Origin: Dasypus novemcinctus
Taxonomy: Eukaryota > Chordata > Mammalia > Cingulata > Dasypodidae
Reading direction: 5' to 3'
Assembly: GCF_030445035.2 (NCBI RefSeq)
Contig: NC_080702.1
Span: forward strand, 23,261,652-23,325,651
DNA: 64,000 nucleotides
The notes beneath the pieces were generated by a model. It searched no databases. It was not told the origin of the DNA and saw nothing but the letters and a program-made list of their open reading frames with translations. Below are positions 47,117 through 58,714 of the stretch, piece after piece. Each line of letters opens with the position of its first letter. The first letter of the stretch is position 1. The translations under genes and the position numbers were made by a program.

Positions 47117-48825
47117 ATGACCACATCTCCTGCAGAAAACCAGCTGAGTGGGCATGGAATTCTGCTCAAGTGGGCAGTTTTGGGAACCTACAAAGTAGGT
47201 GTCTGAACGTCAATCTGGAGAGACTGACAAAAGTAGTGCTTGCTCAAGGTAAAACCATAGGTTTCTGATACTGAGGCCAGAAGCTACGGGAAGGCAAAAC
47301 ACTTCCCCTAGAGCTGAGAGCCACAGCATTCCCTGAACACCAGCAGTCGCACCGTGGTGTTCCCGAGCCCCATGTTTCCCAAATGCACTATCCCCAAACT
47401 TGTGTTCCCTGAACCTCGCATTCCCTGAATACCATGTTTCCTGTGACCTACACTCCCCAGGCACATGTGCCGCAAGCACGCATTCTCCCAGGCCCATGCT
47501 CCCCAAACCCAGCATTCCTGAATTCTGGGATTCCCCTAGCCCTCAGATCTCAGACAAACTCCAAGAGGAGGAAGTTTTGGTGAGGGATGCAGAGGGGCCT
47601 AAGGAGTGCAGGTTCAATTTTCTGGTCACCCCTCTTTTTGAGCTTGGAGGAGCACACCAACTGGCTTGGGGAGAGGCTAGGAAGAGAAGAGTTGTGAATC
47701 TGCTGAGAGAGCCCAATTTACCTAAATGCCTTGAGATAGGGAAACTTGATCTGGGACAAGGTGGAGCCAGAAAATTAGCTAATCCTCCATAGAACACCTA
47801 AGAGAGGGGGACAGTAGATTGAGCTATGTAGACTTCCAATAGCATGTTTAGGGTACCTGGCGAGGTGTGGGTGCTCTAAAGAAACTAAGAATCATTATTT
47901 TCTGTGGTGAGTGGTTCACAAGGGTCCCAATTGAATATCCAAGGGGAGCCCTCCCACAGCCTTCCTGCTGCCTGGGAAAGAGGGAAGTGGGGAAAAGAGA
48001 ATGGGAGAATGTCAGACTACTAAGCAGTTAATTCAACTGCAAAGAGAATTCAGTGTTTGAGGCCTTATCTGGTCTTTTTATGGGTTTGTTTTCTTGTTTC
48101 TCCTTCCTCTTTATATCCCCAAGGCCCTTTATTTATTTCTTCCCTGTTTACCCCCCCCTTTCTTCTTCTTCTTCTTTTTTTCTATTAGGTGCTGCATGTA
48201 GTGTTTCTTGTTTACTGTGTATCCTCCTTCTTGATTTCCTTTTTTCTGTGTGTAATGATTTTGGCTTCCAATGCTATCCAATTTCCTTTCCATCTTTCTA
48301 TCTCTTATCATCCACTGTTTCTCTTACATTCCACCTCCCCTTGCTTAACCACCAATTTTTCTGCCATTTTATTTCTAACATCTATATTCTCTTTTTTATA
48401 TTTTATTCACTCTTTATGTTATTGTCCTTTCTTTTCTCTTTCTCCCTCTTCTGACCACACTGGCCTTTTAATTAATACAATATTCTTCTCATAATCAGTT
48501 TACCATCTCATTGCAGGTACTCCACTATTTTATGGTTATAACTGTACACAGCTTGTATGAGTTTAATTTTCATTCTCCTAGATGTCACATGATTCATCTG
48601 CTAACATTTATATCAATATTAATCTTATACTCTTTCTTTCCTTACCCCTTTTACTTTTCATGGCCCTAAAATTTCCCTTCAAGGGAACTTAGACAGCACC
48701 AAGGAAATAGATTAAGAAGAATGAAGTGTCAAAGAGAAGACTTAACACACACACACAAACAGCACCTAAAAAATGCCAAAAGTAGATGGAGAAGCGAATC
48801 AACTGAATAAACCCATCAAGATAAA
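47117..48825 (+). promoter_or_regulatory. 5' UTR of L1-4 with a 16-bp tandem array
   Basis: This is the internal promoter region. A tandem array of about a dozen degenerate 15-16 base units of the type CATTCCCTGAACCC runs from about 47325 to 47540. Further on a long pyrimidine tract ending TTTTTTTCTATTAG (48175-48188) makes a strong-looking splice acceptor, and a GGGAAG-GC site at 47288-47295 makes a possible non-canonical donor. Confidence 0.6.
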
Positions 48826-49808
48826 ATGATGACCAGATAGCAACAAAAAATTACAAATTGTACCAATAAATAGGAAAACAAGACCCAGTCCAATGAACAA
48901 ACTAAAAACCAGGAAGAGGAGCAGAATATCGAGTGACTAACCAAAGCTCTCAAACCATATATCATAGACCAATTTAATGAAGAGAAGAAAGATATTAAGG
49001 ATATTAAGAAAACACTTGGAGAGAATACAGAAGAAACTGTAAACATACACACACAACAAAAAGAATATGATGGTGCTAAACAGCACCATCAAAGAAATAA
49101 AAAATACACTCTTAGCAAATAACAGCAGATTTGAAGAGGCAGAAGAAAGAATTAGTCATGTGGAAGACAATACATCTGAAATAAAACAGATAGTAGAATT
49201 GATTGATAGAAAGATAGAAAAAATCCACCACAGACTTAGAGACATGAATTGCAACTCAAAATGCACAAACATACACATTATGTGAACCCCAGAAGGAGAA
49301 AGGAAATGAGACAAAAGGGGTGTTGGAGGTAATGATGGCTAAAAACATCCCTAACCTATTGAAGGAGATGGAAGTACATGTCCAGGAAGCACAATGTGCC
49401 CAAAAGAGCATAAAACCCAAGAGGTCTACCCCAAGATCTATACCTCTCAAATTACCCAATGCTCAAGACAAAGAGAAAATGCTTCAAACAAAAAGAGAAA
49501 AGAGAACTATCACATACAAGGGAAGCTCAATAAAGTTAAGTGCTGATTTCTCATCAGAAACCATGGAGGCAAGAAGACAGTGGCATGATATATATAGTCA
49601 AGGTACTGAAAAAAAAATTTCCAAACAAGAATACTCTCTGCAGCAAAGTTGGCATTCAAAAATGATCGAGAGTTCAAAATATTCACAGATAAACAAAAAA
49701 CAAAGAGTGTATGCTAAGAAGAAGCCTGCCCATCAAGAAATACTAGAGGGAGTTCTGCAGGAGGAAAGAAAAAAAAAACAGGAGAGACAGATTTGGAGGA
49801 GAGTTTAA
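48826..49808 (+). pseudogene. L1 ORF1 of L1-4, broken
   Basis: The start is ATG-ATG-ACC at 48826. A coiled-coil piece covers about 49067-49285 (LANNSRFEEAEERISHVED). The RNA-binding and C-terminal part (49320-49808, 162 residues) is open and ends in EERKKKQERQ. It includes SADFSSETMEARRQW. Stops near 48930 and 49282 break it into at least three pieces. Confidence 0.82.
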
Positions 49809-49866
49809 GAACAACTAAAAAAAGTGAAAAAAATCAACAAATGAGAAACACAAATCCAAAGAATAT

Positions 49867-52670
49867 ATGGTTAATATAAATATTTCCTTGAAAGTAATAA
49901 CACTGAATGTCAATGGATTAAACTCATCTGTTACGAGAAACAGATTGGAAAAATGGATAGGGAAATATGACCTATCTATATGCTGTTTAAAAGAAACACA
50001 TCTTAGGCCCAGGGATTCAAGGAGGTTGAAAGTGAACAGTTAGAAAACAATCTTACAGGCAAACAATAACCAAGAAAGGGTGAGAGTGTCTATATTAATA
50101 CCATACAAAATAGTCTTTAAATGCAAAACTATTGTGAAAGACAAAAATGGACACTACATATTAGTGAAAGGGACAATCCTTCGAAAAGAAGGCACAATCA
50201 TAAACATGTATGCCCTTAACAAGGGTACCTCCAAATACATGAGGAAAACACTGGAAAAACTAAGTGAAGGAATAGATGCCTCTAAAATTATAATGGGGGA
50301 CTTTAATACACCCCTATCAACATTGGACAGAACATCTCACCAGTGAATAAAAAAAGAAACAATGTCTTTGAACAATATATTAGAGGAGCTAGACCTAATA
50401 GACATATACAGAACATTACATCCAAATACAGCAGGATATACATTCTTCTCAAGTACACATGAATCATTCTCCAATATAGATCATATGCTAGGTCAAAGAG
50501 AAAGTCTCAATGAATTCAGAAAGATTGAAATCATAAAAAATAATTTCTCTGACTACAATTGAATAAGGCTGGAAATCTGCAAGGGTCAGACCCAGATTTG
50601 GCACAAAGATATGGAAGTTAAACAACATACTCAAAGAGAAATAGAGGGCCAGGGAGGAAATCTCAAAATAATTAAATAACTACCTTGAATTGAATGAAAA
50701 TGATAAGATAATATATTAAAACACATGAGATGCAACAAAAGCTGTACTGTGAGGGAAATTCATAGCCATAAATTCATCCATCAAAAAAGAAGAAAGAGCT
50801 AAAATTGAAAAACTAACTGCACACTGGAGGAATTAGGAAAAAGGCAACAAAATAAACACAAAGGAAGAAGAAAGAAAGAAATAACAAAGATAAGCAGAAC
50901 TAAATGAAATAGAAAATAAGAAAGTGCTGGAAAAAATAAACAAAACAAAGAGCTGATTCTTTGAGAAGATCAATAAAATTGGCAAACCCTTAGGTAGACT
51001 AACAAAGAAAACAGAGAGAAGATGCACATACACAAAATAAGAAATGAGAGAGGGGATATCACCACAGAAATGAAGTCTATCAAAAGAGGATACCTTGAAA
51101 AACTATATGCCAACAAGAACAATTTAGAGGAAATGGACAAATTCCTTGAAAAACATGAGCAGCCTACACTGACCAAATAGGCAATTGATAATCTCAACAA
51201 AGCAATCACAAGTAAAGACATACAATCAGTCATTAAAAACCTCCCCGCTAATAAGAGCCCTGGGACAGACACACAGGTAAATTCTACCAAACATTCCAGG
51301 AAGAACTAACACCAATCTTACTTAAACTCTTTCAAAAAATCAAAAGAGAAGGAACATGACCTAACTCATTCTATGATGCCAGCATTACCTTAATACCAAA
51401 GCCAAACAAAGACAACATAAGAAAGGAAAATTAGAGACCAATCTTTCAAATGAAACAAGAAGTGAAAATTCTCAACAAAATACTTGCTAAGTGCAATTAT
51501 CAACACATAAAAAGAAATATACACCATGACCAAGTGGGTTTCATTCCTGGTAAGCAAGGATGGTTCAACATAAGAAAATATATTAATGTAATACACCACA
51601 TAAACAGATCAGAGGAAAAATATCAAATGATCATATCTATAGATGCACAAAAAGCATTTGACAAACTACAGGACCCTTTCTTGATAAAAACACTACAAAA
51701 GATCAGAATAGAAGGAAACTTTCTGAACATGTTAAAGGGTATATATGAAAAACCCACAGTTAACATCATTTACAGTGGTGAAACCTTAAAATATTTCCCT
51801 GTAAGATCAGGAACAAGACAAGGATGCCCACTATCACCCCTTCTATTTAACATTGTCTTAGAAGTACTTGCTCAAGCACTGAGGCAAGAACCAGATATAA
51901 AAGGTATCCAAATTGGAAAGGAAGTAGTCAAAATTTCACTATTTGCAGATGACATGATCCTATACATAGAAAACCCTGAGAAACCTACAAGAAAGCTTCT
52001 AGAACTCATAAATAAGTTCAGCAAAGTCGCATATAAGATCAATGAGCAAAAATCAGTCAAATTTCCGTACACAAATAATAAGCAATCTAAGAAGGAAATC
52101 AAGAAAAAAATATCATTTGCAATATTAATTTTTAAAAAATCTATGAATAAATTTAACAAAAGATGTTAAAGATTAATACACAGAAAACTGCACAAGAAGA
52201 CCTAAATAAATGGAAGAATATTCCCTATTCATGGATAGGAAGACTAAATATTATTAAGATGTCTATCTTACCAAAACTGATCTACAGATTCAATGCAATA
52301 TCAATAGAAATGAACATATTTTCAATAAACTAGAAAACTAACTATGAAATTTATTTGGAAAGGAAAGAGGCCCAAAATAGCCAAAGACATATTGAAAAAG
52401 AAAAATGAAATTGGAGGAATCACACTATCTGACTTCAAAACATACTACAAAGCTATAGGAGTGAAAACAGCATGGTATTGGCACAAGGACAAACACACTG
52501 ACCAATGGAACCAACTTGAGAGTTCTAACATAATTCCTCATATATACAGTCATATATTTAACAAGGTCACCAAACCCACCAAACTAGGAGAGAATGGCAT
52601 CTTCAACAAAGGGTGCCTGGAGAATTGGATATTCTTACGTAAAAGAATGAAAGAGGATTACTAACACTTA
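49867..52670 (+). pseudogene. L1 ORF2 of L1-4, 3'-truncated and broken
   Basis: The start is ATG at 49867. The endonuclease pieces (50080-50346, 50362-50562) contain GDFNTPLS. The best reverse transcriptase piece (51450-52169, 239 residues) contains [28 protein letters not shown] and an intact catalytic FADD at 51942-51953. The C-terminal piece runs 52344-52664. Stops and frameshifts lie between the pieces, and about 230 C-terminal codons are missing. Confidence 0.87.
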
Positions 52671-52684
52671 CCTTAAAGGACCAT

Positions 52685-53578
52685 ATTTAGAGATACTTCA
52701 AACAATGTTGAGGGCTTGACATGGTGGAGTGCCCTAACCCACTGGGAGCCACAATTCTCTTGAGAGATACAATCCCCTCTATTTGAGAAGATTAATCCTC
52801 CCCAGAATGTGGGTATACCTTCACTCTCATTGTATGGGTTTCCATCCAATGATATAGCCACTATGACAAAATGAACACACACACACACTCCCTAGAAAAC
52901 AGCCCTGTGTCAGATACCCCCCTTAAGCATCTTAAACAGGTGACATTCTTTATTATATTTTCTAAAGAGTTTTCTCAACTTTATAGTTTCAACCACATAC
53001 CTGACCATCTCCTATTTTCAAATGTTCCCACCACCTTCCCCCCAATTTCTTGGGCCATCTATACCATCTACCCATCCCTAGCCCCCTCATGCCCACAAAG
53101 CCCCACCCAAAGGTATCCCTATGCCCCCATTTTATCCCTTCCCTGTACAAATACTTACCTCCAGCTTATCATAGATTTCACCCAGGTAGGTGTCAGCTCA
53201 CAACCTTCCTATACTCCCCAAATTCCTTTAAGCCTATCATCCAGTCTCTAGCTCTCAGAGACAGGCTTGTTTGCTTATTTCATATCAGATACGTCATGTA
53301 GTATTTGTCCTTCAATGTCTGGGTTGCTTCACTCAACATAAGGTTTTCAAGATTTATCCATGTTATTACGTGTTTGTATTGTATTCATTCTTACACCTGA
53401 GTGGTATTCCACTGTATGTATACACCACACTGTATTTATCCTTTCATCTGTTGATAGGCATTTGGGTTCATTCCAACTTTCGGCAATAGTGAATAGGGCT
53501 GATATGAATATTGGTATGCATATATTGGTCTGTGACCTTGTTTTCAGTTCTATTGGGTATATACTCACAGTGGAATTG
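52685..53578 (-). mobile_element. Antisense L1 block B: 3' UTR start and ORF2 end
   Basis: The block is the reverse complement of the first 550 bases of the 3' UTR followed by the last 320 bases of ORF2 (53250-53570). It has no poly-T at its left edge, so it is not a simple L1 insertion. It abuts sense ORF2 on both sides. Confidence 0.8.
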
Positions 53579-56500
53579 TCTATCCAACCAAAATTTATCT
53601 ACAGATATAATGCAATCCCAATAAAAATAAGTGCAGCATTTTTTAATGAACTAGAAAATTAAATATGAAATGTATTTGGAAATGAAAGAGGCCACAAATA
53701 ACCAAAAACATATGGAAAAAGAAAAATGAAATTGGAGGAACCACACTTCCTGACTTCAAAACATACAACAAAGCTACAGTAGTGAAAACAGCATGATGTT
53801 GGCACAAGGATAGACACACTGATATGGAAATGAGTTGAGAGTTCTGATATACATACTCAACAAAGTTCTTTTTACATTTTCATATTATATTTGCTGTAGC
53901 TCATGTACAGATATTGAAACAATAGCTTTCAAACATGGTTCCACTTGAGTTTACATTATCATTTATATTTTAGGCAATATAATTTTCTAAATTTGTAGTT
54001 ATCTTATGTTTTACATTATGGTTTACATTTTAGCCTATAGCCTTTTGTACATTTTTGGTGTAACTTAACATGTTCTATATCCATCTTGGCATGACCTTGT
54101 GGAACACTTCCATTGCCCCACAGTTACACTGATTCCATCTATTCAATACCTCTTTCCCCCTCCACTCAGGGCCCACAGTAACAATCACTACATCATCTGA
54201 TATTTGACAAGGCCACCAAGCACAGTCAACTGGGAGTGAATGGTGTCTTTAACAAAAGGTGCCCAGAGAATTGGATATCTATATGCAAAGGAATGAAAGA
54301 GGATTATCATCTCACACTTTATACAAAAATCAACTCAATATGGATGAAAGATCTTTGTATAGAAGCCAAGACCATAAAGAACTTGGAAAGCAATGTAGAG
54401 AAGCATCTACAGGACATTGTAATAGGAAATGGTTTCATGAACTTCAAACCCAAAGCATGAGCAGCAAAAGAACAAATAGATAAATAGGATGTCCTCAGAA
54501 TTAAAGCCTTTGACATCTGAAAGGTGTTTGTCAAGAAAGTGAAAAGACAGTGTATGCAATGGCAGAAAGTATTTGAGAAACATATATCTGATAGGAGATT
54601 AATATCCTGCATATATAAAGAACTCCTATATCTAGAAAATAAACAGAGAAACAATCCACTTAAAAAATGGGCCAGAGATTTGGACAAATGTTTCTCCTAA
54701 GAAGAAATACAAGTGGCTAAAAAGCCCATAAAAAAAGCTAAAAATCACTAGCTATTACAGAAATGCAAATCAAAACTACAATGAGATACCATCTTAATTC
54801 CATATACTTGGTGGCTATCAAAATAACAGAAGACTACAAGTGTTGAAGTGCACACTCATTCACTGCTGGTGTGTATGCAGGAGAATCCAACCATTCTGGA
54901 GGACAGTTTGGTGGTTTCTCAAAAATCTAGCTATAGATTTGCAATATCATCCAGCCATCCCACTGCTGGAAATATACTCAGCAGAACTGAAACAAGGACA
55001 CAGATATATGCACACCCATGTTCATAGCGGCATTATTCACAATTGCCAAAATTTGGAATCAACCCAAGTGCCAATCAACAGATGAATGGTTAAACAAAAT
55101 GTTGTATATACAGACAATAGAATACTACTCAGAAGGAATACAGTACAAACACATGGGATAACAAGGAGGAATCTTGGGACCTTATGTTGAGTGAAGCAAG
55201 CCAGACATTGAAGGAGAAATACTACATGAACTCTCTGATATTAAAGAAGCAAACCAGGGAGCTAAAGACTGGATGATAGGCTTACAGGAAATAGGTGGAG
55301 AGAGGAAAGTTGTGAGCTGAGGCCTATATGGGTGAAATCTGTCATAAAGTGGATGTATTTCTACAGGTAAAGGATAAGATGGAGGCAAAGGGATATCTTT
55401 GGGTGGGGCTTAGCAGGAGGTGGTCTAAGGTTGGGAGGATAGGTCAGATGGCCAAAGGTTTGAGGGGAGGGCTGGGGGGAACAGTTGAACATGAGAGATT
55501 GTCGGGTATGTGGTTGAAATTATAATCTTGAGAAAACTCTTTAGGAAAGATTATAAGGAAGAATTACCTGTTTAAGATGTTAAGGGTCAGGGTTCTCAGG
55601 GAATGTGTGAGTGCTCATCTTCTCATAGTGTATTAAATCACTGAGTGGAGACACAAACAATGAGTGGGAAGATGTACCCACCTCCTGGGGTGTCCTGATG
55701 TTCATAGAGGGAATTATGTCTCTCAAGAGAATTGGTGGCTCCCAATGGGGGAGGACAGTCTACTATGTCAAGCCCCAAGCATTGTTGCAAGTATCTGTGA
55801 ATCTGGTCTGTCAAGTAGTGAAGATTGTCAGGGAAGGCCCTGAGGGGAGGGGAAGAGAGTAATAGAATAGATGGAAGCAGGGTAACTGGAGACAATGGAA
55901 GTGTTCCACAAGATCCATAGGACATGTTAAATTTCATGAAAAATGAACTTTCTATACAAGCCTCTTCTGTCACTTTTACTGAACCTGTGGTTGGGGTTGG
56001 GGTTGGTGTATACCCAGGAGATGCCAGTCTCTGGACTGGCCATGCAACAGCTGAGGCCTGAGTCTCAGCACAGGTGCAACTCTTACTCTCTAGTTTTTTG
56101 GACTTGCACATTTTGGCTAACAGGTAGGTGAAGATGGTCCACCACCACACCAGGGAACCAAGATTGCCTACAACTCCAAGCAGGACAATTACATCCATCA
56201 AACTTGTGGGATCTAAGCCCCCTTTCAATATAAGGTGAAGTGGACATCACCAAACCTGGGCCCACAGGATGGAGGAATAAAATATGGATTAGAGTGAACT
56301 TACTGGTATTCTACTATAGAACTACTGTGACTATTAATGGAAGAAACTGTAGCATTGATGTGGAGAAAGTGGCCATAGTAGTTGCTGAGTGCAGGAAGAG
56401 GGAAGAAGAGATGAGATATGGGGACAACTTGGAGTTTTCCTGAATGATATTGCAGGGACAGGTGCAGGACATTATATATCCTGTCATAACCTACTGAATG

Positions 56501-56750
56501 GACTGTGGGAGAGTGTAAACTACAATGTAAACTATAATCCATGCCGAGTAGCAGTGTTCCAAATTGTATTCCCCAAATGCAATAAATATGCCACAATGAT
56601 GAAAGAGGTTGTTGGTGTGGGAGGAATGGGGAGATGGGTTGTGGGGTATGTGGGACCTCTTATATTTTTAATGTAACATTTTTTGTGATCTATATATCTT
56701 TAAAAAAAGACACAATTTAATAAAAAAATAAAAATTAAAAATTAAAAAAG
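53579..56750 (+). mobile_element. L1-5: ORF2 end and shortened 3' UTR, interrupted by an antisense block
   Basis: Sense ORF2 text runs 53579-53865 and continues, at almost the next source base, from 54190 to about 55245. An antisense 3' UTR block (53866-54189) interrupts it. The 3' UTR (55245-56730) lacks about 1.45 kb: at 55935-55945 it jumps from GAAAAATG to ACTTTCTATAC. It ends in an A-rich tail near 56750. The ORF2 pieces are broken. Confidence 0.8.
53866..54189 (-). mobile_element. Antisense L1 block D: middle of the 3' UTR
   Basis: The reverse complement of 3' UTR text like 30290-30565 lies between two sense ORF2 pieces. Its right edge source position is only about 40 bases away from the left edge of block B, so B and D were once one antisense fragment. 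Confidence 0.78.
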
Positions 56751-56787
56751 GGAAGACCACAGGAAACTCTCTAATTAGAAATGAAAT

Positions 56788-57160
56788 GGGGAAACGGACT
56801 TGGCCCAGTGGTTAGGGCATCCGTCTACCACATGGGAGGTCCGCGGTTCAAACCCCGGGCCTCCTTGACCCGTGTGGAGCTGGCCCATGTGCAGCGCTGA
56901 TGCACGCAAGGAGTGCCGCGCCACGCAGGGGTGTCCCCTGCATGGGGGAACCCCACGTGCAAGGAGTGCACCCATAAGGAGAGCTGCCCAGCGTGAAACA
57001 AAGTGCAGCCTGCCCAGGAATGGCGCCGCCCACACTTCCCGTGCCACTGACGACAACAGAAGCGGACAAAGAAACAAGACACAGCAAATAGCAAATAGAT
57101 ACAGAGAACAGACAACTGGGGGGGGGGGGGATTAAATAAATAAATAAATCCTAAAAAAAA
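56788..57160 (+). mobile_element. DAS-III type SINE (tRNA-derived, armadillo)
   Basis: The 373-base element is CpG- and G-rich in contrast to its AT-rich surroundings. A tRNA-like head carries an A box around 56801-56811 (TGGCCCAGTGG) and a B box at 56845-56855 (GGTTCAAACCC), an internal RNA polymerase III promoter. A poly-G run and (TAAA)n tail close it at 57118-57160. Perfect 11-base target duplications AGAAATGAAAT lie at 56777-56787 and 57161-57171. I recognise it as the armadillo DAS-III family, which depends on L1 for mobility. The intact duplication and many CpGs suggest a young copy. Confidence 0.93.
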
Positions 57161-57199
57161 AGAAATGAAATTATAATAGAATAAGGCTACAAACTTGAC

Positions 57200-57790
57200 A
57201 AAAAAGGATAATGAATTATTAATTTAACAGATAGATTAGAAGTGTGTTTTTTTATTTCAAACTCTTAATGATTTTCTGTTTTTTCTGTTATTGATTACTA
57301 ATTTCAATTCTTTATATTTAAGAAACATACTCTGTATGATTTCAATTTTTTTTAATACTTTTGATATTTGATATTTGACCCTAGATATGTTCTATCTTGA
57401 AGAATATTCCAAGGGCTCTTGAAAATAATACATATTCTACTATCATCAGGTAAAGTGCCCTAAATAAGATGATTAGATCTTCATTATTGGTGGTATTATT
57501 CAATTCTATGCCTTTGCTATTTTTCTATTTAGTATTTCTATCATTTGGTAAGAGGTGAATGTTGAAAACCTCAATTATAATTGTGTATTCTCTAATTGTC
57601 CTTTAAGTTCTGTAATTTTTTTTCATGCTTTTTAAAGCTTTGTAGTTTGGTGCATACACATTTAGGATCACTATGTTTTCTTTTTTGGTTCATCTTTTCC
57701 CCATCTTGTTTATTCATACAGTATATCACACTGAACATATTCCTTACAACAATTGATGTTGTGATTTGATTCAGCCATCAAATATGTTTT
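57200..57790 (-). pseudogene. Ancient L1 ORF2 fragment (endonuclease side), antisense
   Basis: In reverse complement it follows the L1 endonuclease region (for example the ATATGTTCTATCTTGAAGAA stretch near 57385 and CTCAATTATAATTG near 57570). It continues the element left at 47100, in the right order and orientation. Highly diverged. Confidence 0.68.
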
Positions 57791-58165
57791 AAGAATTCAT
57801 GAGAAGGGAGGTGGGGCAAGATGGCATTGGAGTAAGTACACCTTCATCGTCTCTCCTACAAAATGTGGTTAAGGGGGAACATATCCTACCTAAGTGAGCA
57901 GTTTTGGGAACCCATGAAGCAGGAGGCTTCTGGACATTGATCTGGAGAGACTGTGACAAAAAAGAGTGATTGCTCAAGGTAAAACCACAGGATTTTGGCA
58001 GTTCTACCCAAAGCTGTGGGAAGGCTAAACCCTTCACTTAGGACAGGTAGCCACAAAATTTCCTGAACCCTGCTAGTCACATGGTGGCATTCCCCAAAGC
58101 CTGCATTCCCCAAAACCCACGATCCTTGAACCCACATTCACTGAACCTCACATTCCTCAAACCCA

Positions 58166-58714
58166 TGTTGTAGAGAAGTTGGGTGTATGTGGTATTGAAG
58201 GCCAGGACACTGGAACTCTGAGAAGGATGTTGATTTATTTTGACTGGCCAGACTTGGTGGACTTCTGTCCTAATAAAAACTGAGCCCCAAATAGAATTTT
58301 TTGGTTCCCTTTTATACAGAAAAGATATAAGGGTTGGGAGTTAAATGGTGCCCTTTTGAAAGAAAATGACTTTGCTTGTTAGTTAAGTGTTTGTCTGAGT
58401 ACTAGATAGGTTTTCAATTAAAATGCCCCCCACATTTCAGGAGAACTGGAATTAGCATATCTGCCACATTTCAGGTGAGCTTGAATTAGCATATCCTCCA
58501 CATTTCAGGTGAGCTTGAATTAGCATATCCTCCACTTTTCAGGTGAGCTTGAATTAAAATCCCCCCACATTCCATCTGGAAGAAACCTTGAATACACATT
58601 CAGTCTTATATCCTTTCTGAACATTCAAAGATTGTAGGGCCTATATTACTTATTTGATTTTCTAGAGACTAGGTACACTTGAAAACAATTTTGGATTTAT
58701 GCACAGGCTATATT
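58166..58714 (-). repeat. Solo LTR with four 34-bp U3 repeats, minus strand
   Basis: A 549-base block interrupts the L1 5' UTR and is flanked by ACCCA at 58161-58165 and 58715-58719. On minus it has TATAAAAG at 58316-58309 and AATAAA at 58239-58234, 70 bases downstream, and ends TCTCTACAACA. Upstream of the TATA box, in the U3 position, lie four direct repeats of 34 bases (58431-58566). No internal retroviral sequence is present. The 3' (right) edge is uncertain by about 5 bases because the TG start is not clean. Confidence 0.65.
58431..58566 (+). repeat. 34-bp direct repeat, four copies
   Basis: Units start at 58431, 58465, 58499 and 58533 and read CACATTTCAGGTGAGCTTG and on to AATTAGCATATCCTC. 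Copies 2 and 3 are identical, while copies 1 and 4 have a few changes. Confidence 0.95.

Larger units (their letters stand above)
47117..52675 (+). mobile_element. Armadillo-type L1 (L1-4): 5' UTR, ORF1, ORF2, lacking its 3' end
   Basis: The element begins about 45 bases inside the L1 5' end (AAAACCAGCTGAGTGGG), carries a 5' UTR with a 16-bp tandem array, ORF1 from 48826 and ORF2 from 49867. It stops near 52675 in the C-terminal part of ORF2, where antisense L1 3' UTR begins. The missing 3' end is part of the rearranged mosaic that follows. Both ORFs are broken. Confidence 0.83.

Noticed and set aside
48053..48494. Hydrophobic frames of 101-133 codons that could pass for membrane proteins
   Set aside because: They come from the pyrimidine-rich part of the L1 5' UTR. 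The same composition recurs at 59235-59585.
56775..57135. Several overlapping open frames of about 80-100 codons on both strands, and a possible tRNA gene
   Set aside because: They all fall inside the DAS SINE. The GC-rich element lacks stops by composition, and the tRNA-like head has no complete cloverleaf of its own.
58431..58566. Regular 34-bp repeats as a CRISPR array
   Set aside because: The units are contiguous with no spacers, and the context is a vertebrate LTR.
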